Shown: positions 11,881 through 21,195 of the stretch, piece after piece | How the letters are laid out: the number at the start of each line of letters is the position of its first letter | How positions within the stretch are numbered: the stretch's first letter is position 1 | Origin: Gymnopilus junonius | Taxonomy: Eukaryota > Basidiomycota > Agaricomycetes > Agaricales > Galerinaceae | Length of the DNA stretch: 44,345 nt | Assembly (NCBI GenBank): GCA_015501075.1 | Contig: JADNYJ010000279.1 | Coordinates: forward strand, 1-44,345 | Reading direction: 5' to 3' | Translations under genes and position numbers: made by a program | The notes under the pieces: generated by a model | The model's database searches: none | Seen by the model: the letters and a program-made list of their open reading frames with translations, nothing else | What the model was told of the DNA's origin: nothing

Positions 11881-13190
11881 GGAAGTCTCGAGTACTGGGA
11901 AGGGTGACTGGCTACTGAACTCAGCGGGAGATGGGCGATATTTCTTTAAGTGCCAATATTGATAACGATGCATAGGGAAGGAGTCAGGCAGACAAGTCAT
12001 ATACCATGGGATTGATTTTCTCCATGATTCGAATGGACCTATGGTTCTCTGTACTAGTTTTTTGCCAGTTCCAGATATGTCGACCAATTTTAGTGTATGC
12101 GGGTTTATCAAGACCAGATCTCCTTCTTGAATGTCATCTGGCAGTCTCTTCCCTTTATTGAAGGCTTTGCCTTGTTTTTCTTGAGCTAGCATGAGAGCAT
12201 CTCTAGCCAATTTTCATATGATGTCTAGGCTTCGAACAAAGTTTTCGGCTTTCATACTGGGCTGGAACGGACGAGATATGGGGTCTGAATTGATGTCAAA
12301 GGGTTCCATGGAAATTTGAGCATTATATCCATACAGTAAGAAATTGGGGGAGTAAGTCATAGAAGAATGAACAGAAGAGTTATAGGCAAAGGTAAGAACA
12401 CTAAGCCATTCAGACCAAGAGGACCTGTTGTCGGTGATGTAGGTGCGTAGCATTTGTTCAATAGTCACATTAAGGATTTCAGTTTGGCCATCTGTCTGAG
12501 GATGATGAGAGGAAGATAGGGCTAATGTGCTGCCATAGCATGACACCACAGATTTCCAAAAGTCCATAGCCCATCTTTTATCCCTGTCTGATATGATGCA
12601 TTGAGGGAATCCATAGATGTTTACAATTCTTTCGATGAAAAGTTTCATGAATCCTTCCTGAGATAAAGTGTCATGCATAGGAATTATGATGGCAAATTTG
12701 GTTAATTTATCCACCATTACTAATACTGCAGTGAACTTTTCTTCTCCTGAAGGGGGTAACCCAGTAATCAGGTCCAAGGATATAGTAGTGAAAGGATGAT
12801 GAGGTATGTGGGCAGGGCAGAGAGGGCCTACTCCTTTATGGTGATTGGCTTTAATCTTCTGGCAAACATCACAAGTTGAGCCAAACCTCTCTGCATCCTT
12901 GAGCAATGTTTTCCAGTAGAATATTTCTTGTAGTCTGGCAGTGAACCTCTTATAACCTTCATGAGCACCTTCATGTGGGAGTCATGAATCATTTCAATAC
13001 AAAGTCAATCATGGTCTCAGCATGCCAAAGATGAGCCTTCCAATAAGCATCCAGGTAATAGAGTAACCCATTGGAACTCTTTCAAAAATAAGAAGGAGTT
13101 ATAACTGCATTGGGGTTCGGAATTTCTTCTACATATCATTTCTTGAAAAATGGATCAGAAGCATAGCCCTTGATGAAATCCTTTATAAGT
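11881..13190 (-). pseudogene. Gypsy-A integrase
   Basis: Retroviral-type integrase. An N-terminal zinc-binding region ends CDVCQKIKANHHKG (~12860). The catalytic core has SLDLITGLPP (first Asp, ~12780), IISDRDKRW (second Asp, ~12590) and HHPQTDGQTE (Glu, ~12490). All three acidic residues remain. The GPY-like C-terminal region (GTGKKLVQRTIGPFESW, ~12060) precedes the chromodomain. The core is open from 12906 to about 12214, one of the best preserved parts of the element; stops occur before and after it. Confidence 0.92.
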
Positions 13191-14355
13191 TCAGGATTGA
13201 TGGATACTAGCAAGTGGGACCTTGAGTTCCCAATCTTCTTCTAATTCCATAGGAGGGGCTTTAATTCCAGAGGGATAAGTCCAATGATCTTTGTGTGGGA
13301 AGGGTAGCTCAGCCACTATCTCCTTGTTATCAGGAAGTTCTGCTTTCTCCTTTCTTTCTCCTTCTGATTCCCATAATCTTTGTCTCCTAGTCTTTGTTTG
13401 CAATGCTGATTTGTCAACTACATCTTCCCACCACCAAACAGAAAAGGCTGCTCTAGGAGCTGGAGTGAGTCTGGTTCTTTCTTCCACTAGTTGAGCTAAG
13501 GTGCACTTCTCTTCTTCTTGGATTATGGTATCTGAGACATCAATGACAGGAGAGATGTGCAGCAGAATTCTCAGAAGATGCAAAAGGGGGGTCCACATTA
13601 GAGTGTACTCTTCCAGGTCTATAAACTATTTTCAATCCAGGATATGCTGCGAACACTGCCCCCCACCGCTAATCTCCTGTTTGCATTCTCATATACTCAG
13701 CCCACTGCAGAGCAGCATGATCAGTGATTAGGATAATTTTTTTGCCTTCGATAAATGGTTGGTATTTGATGAGGGCTTCCTTAGCAGCTAAGGCTTCACA
13801 TTCTGTTGCACTGTAGTTTCACTCAGCCAGGCATAGAGAGGGCTCCAGTAAGCGATTACCCTTTCCACTTGAACGATTATATCTTCAAAGGTCGTCCCAT
13901 GAAGTAGATGGGGTAAATTCCTTGAAATCCTTGATAAGAGTTGTTACCAAGGATGGGGGAGATTTTTTGTCTTCCCAAGCTTTCAAAAGGTAATCGTAAA
14001 TGGAGTGCCTTTCAAATCGCAGATTTGGATGGGTTGCACTTGTTGTAGGCTAGATATGATAGCTATGTCTGAAGCATCCATATACAGTCGATATGGTGAA
14101 TTTTGAATAGGATGTCCTAGGATCGAGCGGCAATTAGAGCATCTTTTGCTTGCTGCCAGGTGATTTCATGCTAGCTAGCCAATGCCACTTGACACCCTTC
14201 TGCAGGAGTGCGAATAAGGGAGCAGGATGAAGGAATAGAATGGAATGTATTGTGAAAAATAAAGACCATGCCTAAGAACCTTTGAAGGTCGGGGGTGTTA
14301 TGCAGACATTCCAATTCAGTTATGGCGGCTACCTTTTTACCATGGGTGGATAATC
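13191..14355 (-). pseudogene. Gypsy-A RNase H and connector
   Basis: After the RT thumb (HNTPDLQRFLGM, ~14300) comes a decayed RNase H region with an ILITDHAALQWAEYMRM-like motif (~13735-13690), the C-terminal His/Asp block of Ty3 RNase H, followed by a YRPGRVHSNVDP-like sequence (~13610). A charged connector (13598-13191, QEEEKCTLAQLVEERTRL) leads to integrase. Interrupted by several stops. Confidence 0.8.
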
Positions 14356-15140
14356 CTAATCTAGAAACCTTTTGGCCAAGCAAGAGAATTGAAGAATATC
14401 CAATATAGCATTTCGAGGTGATAATGTAATTCCAGCATTGCTGATGGCATTCAAAACTTGGTTCAAGTGTTTCAAGTGGTCATCCCAGTTTTTGGAGAAT
14501 ATTACTATGTCGTCAATATAGACAGAGCAAATAACCACAGAAAGGGTGCAAGCACCATTTGCATTATTCATTGGAATATCAGGGGCCATTCTGAAGACCA
14601 AAGGGCATTCTCTTAAATTGCCATAGCCCGAGATGGCAGTGAAAGGCAGTTTTCTCCTTATCAGATTCATCCATTTCCAATTGCATGAATCCAGCCAGCA
14701 CATTGAATGAAGATAAAACTTGGGATCCTGATAAAGCCTGGATGATTTCGGATTGTCGAGGGATGGGGAATTCATCAGGAATGGTTTTTGCATTGAGTTT
14801 ATGATAGTCGATAACCAAATGGGGTTTCCCATTATGGTAAACCACCACCACTGGAAATCCCCAAGGGCTTACAGATGGTTCAATTACTCCTGCTCTGAAC
14901 CATGCATCGACCTGCTTTCCTATCACTTCTCTTTTCGCTGGTGATGCTGCATACATCGGTACTGAAATTGGTGCAGTGTCTGGTTGTAAGGGTATTTTCA
15001 CCTTTGCATTTACCCTTCCTAATCGACTGTTTACTCCAAATGCATTCACATTTCTATGCAAAATGTCCACTAGTTTAGGATGGATTTCAGCAGGGATGTC
15101 CGGGCCCAAGTTGACAAGCTGAGCGATGTCACCTTCTGTC
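14356..15140 (-). pseudogene. Gypsy-A reverse transcriptase
   Basis: RT palm and fingers: WFRAGVIEPSVSPWGFPVVV (~14895-14840), KPHLVIDYHKLNAKT (~14820), SSFNVLAGFMQLEMDE (~14705), FKRMPFGLQNGP (~14600) and SVYIDDIVIFSKNWDDHL (~14520-14470). The YIDD box keeps both catalytic Asp. The upstream catalytic Asp of the SSFD motif reads Asn (codon 14702-14704), explained by one CpG transition. That change should abolish polymerase activity. Frames change near 14590. Confidence 0.93.
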
Positions 15141-16260
15141 TATTCATCAAGAAGGGCAGTAGTTTTAGGTCCCCAAGATTTGTCTTCAGTTAGTCTGTCT
15201 TCTTTGAACTCAACAGGCTCCCTATTAAGTCCTTCTTGAGCAAGGCCAATCTGTATTAGAGATTTGATTCCCTCTGCAGATGCAATGTATTGTTCTAAAA
15301 GTTTTTTGGTAGGGTGGTCCAATGAATTGGGATCTAACAGATTTCCTACAATGTCACCAGCTCTGATGCACCAAGGTCTGGGACTAGGATTAGCTAGAGA
15401 TAGATAGGGGTCTGAAGTGAGGATAAAGGTGGTAGGAGCAGCTAAAACATCAGCTGAGTCAGTTCCTATGAGGAATTTTTCAACAAGCCACTCCTCTTGC
15501 AGTCCAAAAGGGGCATCCACTTTTATAGTTTTGACCGATTTGGCCAGGATTACACAGTCTTCAGAGGCAATGACATAGGAGTTGAGATTTATCTTTGAAT
15601 TCTTGGATTTAATTTTCATTCAGCATAGAGTTTTGGATTGAACCCAGGATTGTGAGAGGAAGGCTTGTCTTATTTCGAACCTGAGATCCACCGTGGCAGC
15701 CGACGACACTTCTATCCTTTTTTGAGGCTCCTTTCCTATGAGGATAGAGGAATGGCCTGAAGCTGATCTTTCTAACCCAATTTCATACAGAGACTGGAAG
15801 TCCTCTCCTAAAAGTAACAGAACATGCATTCCACGAACAATGTATGCTTCTAAGTCGAACTGAATGAGGGAGCCTTCCAGGGTCTTAGCGAATAAGAGGG
15901 TTTTGACATATCCCAGCACTTTGGCCTTCCCCGTTAAATGATATAGATTCATTCTCATACCAGCCTTCAGAGTGGGTAGGTTAGGGTGGGAAGTATAGAA
16001 TTCTTCTGACATTAACGTGATATCAGCTCTGGAATCTAATTGCACTTGAACAGGATTTGCTTCCCAGTAAGAGACATAGGCCTTGATGTGTAGTGCTCTT
16101 GATCCTATGGAGCCCATTCCTTCAGGGTGGTTGCAGCCCTTTTTTGCTATGATAATAGAAGGTTTTCTGATTTGTGAAGAGGAAGCATCTAGGGTGCCAT
16201 TAACATCAGATGAGTCAGATGCCTCACTATCCTCATTGATTACTTCCACTTCAGATTTGC
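15141..16260 (-). pseudogene. Gypsy-A protease and protease-RT linker
   Basis: A retropepsin-like region (16060-15790): VQVQLDSRADITLM, where families have D-S/T-G-A; the Gly codon reads AGA (16028-16030), explained by a CpG transition, and this should inactivate the protease. A typical flap and hydrophobic strand follow (LLLLGEDFQSLYEIG, ~15800, resembling ILGxDF). The linker 15619-15140 is open (IKVDAPFGLQEEWLVEKF). Stops separate the blocks. Confidence 0.85.
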
Positions 16261-19200
16261 CAGTGGATAGGTTAACAGAAATTCGAGATTTTAAATGGGA
16301 TCAGCATGAACTCTGGTTAGGCTGGATCTTGTCAACAGGCGCTTGTTTCTTTCCTTTATCCTTGAAGGACACCCTTTGCTGATAATTTCTGTTAGGTTGA
16401 ATAGACAGCAATGCATGAAGGCTCGTGAATACTGAGGAATGGATGTCAGCGAGGTTGACTATCCTGTCCTCTTCTTTCTCATCACCTGGATTATAAAGGG
16501 GAATGGAGGATTTAGATTCTGTTAGGGAAAAGCATGGGTATGGCATACCCATATGGGTCATGGGTATGGGTACTAGCAGGTATGGGTACGGGTCATGATT
16601 CCTATACCTGTGACCTTTAAAACAAGCCCAAGAACATCCAAAATGGATAAGAATTGAGTGAGATATAGCTGAAATATGCAATTTTTGCTAAATCAGCTAT
16701 ATCTTCCTCAGTTCTTAACCATTTTGGCTGTTCTTGGTCTTGTTTTGAAGGGTAAACCCGCGGGTTTATGGGTATGGGTCAGGACGGGTACGGGTACAGG
16801 TCACTGCCAAGATACCCATGGGTTACCCATGCTTTTCCCTAGATTCTGTGAGCATAGCTAAATATTCTCTCTCCATAGACTCTTCCTCGGCTTTGTCTAG
16901 ATCTACAGTAATCAAATTGGCTCTATGAAGAGAGTCGAACTTGCCAAAATGAGGGCAATCCTTGTAGAAATGTTTGGGACTAGTGCATATAAAGCAAACA
17001 CCATTAGGGAGCTTAGCACTGACTACCGAGTCATTTTGCATAAAGGAGTAGCCATCTATGGTTCTCCCTTGTGGGAACTTGTCTGAACAAGGTTTTACAG
17101 GACCTTTGGACTGAGGTTTGGAGGATGAAGCAAAGACGTCCTTGTCTTCTTCAGAAAGGGGGTCATCATCTCCTTCCTCAGAATGGACATCTGCAGCATT
17201 AGCTTGTACACAGTGCATATAAGGGCAATGGGGGAATCATCTCAGACTGGAAGGGGCTCTAATATTCTCCACTATTTGATGTTGTGCCAGTAATGAGTTG
17301 CATAATTGATTAGCCACTTCCTGTAGCTCAGCGATAGTGGGGTAGTTTCTCTCATTGAGAGAACTGAACCATTCCATGGGTTGAGTGTATAGAATTCGGG
17401 CAACTGCTCTAGAGCCATCCACATCATCAGGGAAGAGGATTTGATGGTACTTGATTTGTCTTTGCAGGAAATCGACCAGCTTCTCTGAGTCATACCCCTT
17501 TTGATGGAATTTCATTTCTTCAAATTCACATGTTTTATCTCACTGCCAATTTTCATTAAGGAAGTGTTGATGAATGCCTAAGAGCATATTGTCCCAGTTG
17601 AAAGAATAGAAGAGTTTTTCTGCTGAAGGAAGAGTTTCCCACCAGTTTCTGGCTTGGCCTCCCCAGTTTTGTGTAGCCACAGCAGCCATGCCAGATTTCA
17701 TTTGAGGACCGAGTGTAGCAAGAGTTTCCATCTTGGGTAGGTAGTTGATAAGAGATATACCCTCTCCATCCCAGGAAGGTAATTGCGAAGGGCTGATCTT
17801 GTAATTCATCTGCCAGCTATTGTAGTAAGGAGGATTGTAGAAGGCTCCAATGGGAGTATTAGGCCCTTGGGGCAGTCCTGGGGGTCCAGGGGGTCCAGGT
17901 GGGAGTTGTCTTCCCAGAAAAAATGAAGGATTACTGCCAGAGCCAAATGGTCCACCTCTGCTGCCACCTCCACTGCTGCCTCCATTTCCCCCAGGCCCCC
18001 CATTACCTCCACTGCTTCCTCCAGAAAATCCAGGCCCTCCAGGACTGGCTGGCCAACCTGATCTGCCAAACCAGGCAGCCCCCAGGTCCTGGCAACCTTT
18101 CATTACCTGATCTGCCTTCATAATAGCCTGATCTGTCTCCACTACAGTTTTCTTTGCCTTCATTGTTATAATTCGCTTCTTTCCCTTGGTGGCCTCCAAA
18201 CAACTCAGAATCAATAGGGTATCCTTGTTCTAATGGGTTGCTTGAGTTCTCCCTTCATAATGCATAAACTCTGGGAGTTACCGGGGATTGACAATTAGAT
18301 TCAGAGGAGGATCATTCCAGGCAGGCAGGGGCTCTGAGTAAAGAGTTTTGATCAATAACTTGGGTCCACTGCTGCATTGATGATGGCCCCCCAGTAATAT
18401 TAGGAAGCATAGAGGTAGGAAGAGGGGGAAAGTGACCTATGCCTGGGAAAGCAGATATGGGGTGACTTCTAGAGAAGGCTGATACAGAGGCAGGTATTTC
18501 AGGAGGGACAGGAGCAGAATGAAATCGAACTTGAGGGGTGTAGAAGCTGGCCGAGGTAGGAGTGCTTGAGTAATTCTGCCCCACTGATTCTTGCATGGCT
18601 ATTCATTGATCTAAAATGCTTTGAGGGGCAACTATGCCTTCAACTCATGACTGATGATAGTAAGGGGTCAACAAGTACAATTTTCCTCTTTGATGTTCTT
18701 CATCAAGAAGAGCTAATCAAGCTGCCTTGGCAGAATCACTCAAATCAGCAGCTAGATCTTCTTGAGCCATAAAGGAGGCAATCAGGGATTGAGGGGACAT
18801 TTCCCAATATTTGAGTCTCTCTGAAGGGGAAGTGGATTCATAAGACGAGATCAAATAAGCTTCTTCAGCTGGGAGGTATGCCTTCTTGAGCAGATTAAGG
18901 AATCCCAGGATGTGTTTGAGTCTGACTCTGCATCTTTTCTTCAGCAAGGGATGAGAGAGGATTATAGATTCATGAGTTTCACTCGAAGCTAGTGAACGCA
19001 GCAGGGAGTAGCTAGGGTCAATGGCAAAAGCTAGTTTATCCTCATTATACAGATATCGGGCTAATTCCCTCAAGACTTGGGTAAGGGCCATTAGCATATG
19101 TCCTATATCAAGGAGTTTGTTGGTGATCATAGAGTATCTCTTGTCTCCATTAATGTCTGCTACTTCAACGATGTCAGATAGACTGATATTCGCATTGACA

Positions 19201-20072
19201 AAATCCATAACTGCCGAATGTAGGTTATCCCAGTTACACTGGCTATGCGGGGCAGACCATCGAAGCAGAATGTCTCAGATTAGGATTGATTCCTCATCCA
19301 ATTTTCTAGGCAAAACTCTGTTGATAGCTCCATATTCTATAAGAGGGTCATAGTCCCTCAGAGGATCAAAAGGGAAGCAGTAGTGGAGAATGGTGGATTG
19401 AATAGTGTCATCGACTAGGTGATGTTTGTTCATATGTGGGATACCTTTGAACAGGGAGTCAGGCCTTTCAGGGAGACTAGCAAATCACACTCCTCGAGTA
19501 GAATTGGGGGCTCATAAGGTCTCAGCTTTGGAAGGGGCTTGTTCAACATGGAAGAATTCTTCCTGATTCTCTTTTCTTGACCTGGATCCCCCTCTGCTTT
19601 CCGTGAACAATGTGACTGAGTTGGCTGGCATTAATAGAGGCCCTCCAAGCAGAATAGGAGGGGAGCCTCTGTGATTCGAATCCAGGTTGGGTACTTCTTC
19701 CATGGTAGTCCTCCTGGACACTTTCCTGGACAAGGAGGTGTCAGTGTCAGAAGGGTAGGGAGTTTGCTTAAGCAGAAAAAGGGATGGCTTCATAACCTTC
19801 CTAGCACTAGATGATGAGGTTTCAGATAGGTGACCTGAGGGCATAGCAGAAGAGGCTGGATGATAACTTTGTCGAAAGTGGGAGAGGGGGCTGGAGTTAT
19901 ATAGCTTGGTCTGGCAGGACGCATTGTGTTGAGTTTGCATAGTAGCCATAGGCATTGTAAACATGTTCTTGAGGGTACACGCAGTTTCCAAGCATAGTTC
20001 AGCACTCCAGCAGTCAGCTCCATCATGATTACTCACGCAGACAACCAGACTATGGCTGGATGCACACTTCAT
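16261..20072 (-). pseudogene. Gypsy-A Gag (very long, Gly/Pro-rich centre)
   Basis: Blocks in sense order: 20072-19512, Ser/Thr-rich; ~19350-18717, alpha-helical (LPRKLDEESILI, MALTQVLRELARYLYNED); 18596-18312, Pro-rich; 18214-17540, a Gly-rich then collagen-like stretch (SGGNGGPGGNGGSSGGGS, PPGPPGPPGLPQGP) leading into a Gag core (ARNWWETLPSAEKLFYSF); 17515-17237, LVDFLQRQIKYHQILFPDD; 17218-16850, a zinc knuckle CFICTSPKHFYKDC (~16990). The knuckle fixes the Gag identity. More than 1,000 residues in total, far longer than most fungal Gags. Several stops, plus the MITE at 16523-16841, break it. Confidence 0.85.
16523..16841. mobile_element. Palindromic hAT-type MITE inside Gypsy-A
   Basis: 319 bp with perfect 18-bp terminal inverted repeats (TAGGGAAAAGCATGGGTA) and an 8-bp target duplication GATTCTGT (16515-16522, 16842-16849). 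The arms continue to pair inward (GACCTTTAAAACAAG with its counterpart near 16745; GATATAGCTGA with TCAGCTATATC), so the whole element is a near-perfect foldback. Repeated GGGTATGGGT/GGGTACGGGT units fill the ends. It encodes nothing and depends on a hAT transposase in trans; its termini resemble neither the hAT at 3218 nor that at 40720 beyond the first two bases. Confidence 0.93.
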
Positions 20073-20201
20073 CCTTGCAGGATCCTATCATTCCAATGAC
20101 AGGAGTCTGATCAGACAAGTGGGTAATCTCAGTGTTAGCCCTACAGCTGGAAGCTGTAGCGACCCTATGTCCTGAGGCTTCCTTTGTGGATAGGGTCTGT
20201 G

Positions 20202-20213
20202 GTGCCCCCACCA
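20202..20213 (-). other. Gypsy-A primer-binding site
   Basis: One base after the 5' LTR the minus strand reads TGGTGGGGGCACC, the complement of a tRNA 3' end (…CCA). The tRNA species is not assigned. Confidence 0.75.
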
Positions 20214-20214
20214 T

Positions 20215-20565
20215 TGTGACACAGCACAGTTGCAGGACCCTATCCACAGGAGGTAGTGAGGTCTGGAGATCTAGTAGCAGGTACAGATTCTGGACCCATG
20301 GGTTTACCTTGTGATTCTAGGTGAGAAGTTGTATCACCCTCGACAGGGGAGCAGGAGTGGATGCTCAGCCTAAGAGGGTGCATAGGGGATCAAACAGGAG
20401 AGCAAGATCATTGTAGTAGTAATTCAAAAATTAGTCTATCCTAAGTGGTACCGGGTTACATAGGATAGGCTTCCAAAAATAATACAAGTAAAATAATATA
20501 AAGAAAGCTAACTGTCACAAGGTATAACAAGATAGCACAGATGTCATAGGTCACTCATCATCACA
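20215..20565 (-). repeat. Gypsy-A 5' LTR
   Basis: Partner of 7817-8166, followed on the plus strand by the CACAT target duplication (20566-20570). This copy has lost more CpG than the left one (for example CCCACGGG there reads CCCATGGG here). Confidence 0.95.
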
Positions 20566-20570
20566 CACAT

Positions 20571-21075
20571 GCTCCTTTTAGCCATAGGCACCACTACTTA
20601 TACTTCCATTCACTAATTTTGGTTTTGGTACTGTATAGTTTATTCAGCCACCTGATCAGTGTCCACTAAACTAACCTGTAGTATACAGGGCTTCCTCAGT
20701 CCATCATCACAGCCATGTCTGACACTGAGGTAAGCCCTTTTGTATAGTTTACATTCTACCTATGCTCACTACCTGTACATAGATATTTGTTCTTTTCCAG
20801 GTAGCTAATACTATTACTCCAGTCATCATCACAGCTGTGTCTGATACTGAGATATTTGTTTTTTTCAGGTTATGGGCCCTAGTTTTAACCACATATCCAG
20901 ACACAAAATTTATTTGTGACTCAAACACTACCTATTACCACAGAACTTGCCTTGATACTATCTATATGTCTACCACATCTGCAGCTCCCACTATCTTCCC
21001 TGAGTCTGAAAGGTTTGATAGGACAAATTGGTTCTCTTGGAAAATATCTGTTAAATTCTTGATGATCTGAATGAA
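20571..21075 (+). pseudogene. Copia leader and start of gag
   Basis: The leader continues from 7811. Two near-copies of a segment reading ATCATCACAGC...GTCTGA(C/T)ACTGAG (~20703-20730 and ~20825-20852) are each followed by splice-like signals (GAGGTAAGC at ~20728; TTTTCCAGGTAG at ~20797; TTTTTTTCAGG at ~20860). A frame from ~20966 reads MSTTSAAPTIFP and RFDRTNWFSWKISVKFLM, the conserved N-terminus of basidiomycete Copia Gag, then a stop. The segment is cut at ~21075 by a Gypsy-B LTR piece, so only the first ~35 codons of this gag block remain. Confidence 0.8.
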
Positions 21076-21195
21076 GGGAAGGGCAGAGCAGGCAGAGGAG
21101 ATCCATGTCAGAGCTACGTCAGAGTATGTCAGTGTCAGAGTTGGTCTTAGCATAAATGTATATAGACATAGGGTTGAGACTTCAGCTTCAACGTA
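21076..21195 (-). repeat. Fragment of Gypsy-B LTR (terminal part, inverted)
   Basis: Matches the reverse complement of about 43385-43515, the 3' end of the Gypsy-B LTR, with numerous CG to TG/CA changes. It stops where the mariner element is inserted and does not resume beyond it. Confidence 0.85.

Larger units (their letters stand above)
7817..20565 (-). mobile_element. Gypsy-A: 12.7-kb chromodomain LTR retrotransposon with extra 3' ORF
   Basis: Complete minus-strand element bounded by ~350-bp LTRs and a 5-bp target duplication. Order on its sense strand: 5' LTR (20565-20215), primer site, long Gag, protease, RT, RNase H, integrase, chromodomain, then about 3.1 kb of unassigned coding sequence, polypurine tract and 3' LTR (8166-7817). 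Protease-RT-RNase H-integrase order makes it Ty3/Gypsy, and the chromodomain makes it a chromovirus. All frames carry stops and shifts. The LTRs differ by roughly 5%, mostly transitions, many at CpG. A MITE interrupts gag/pol at 16523-16841. Confidence 0.95.

Noticed and set aside
17850..18123. Plus-strand Pro/Gly-rich open frames
   Set aside because: Mirror of the Gly/Pro repeats of Gypsy-A Gag on the minus strand.
7817..20565. Classical ascomycete RIP at CpA as the cause of decay
   Set aside because: The changes that can be polarised by duplicate copies are mainly at CpG.
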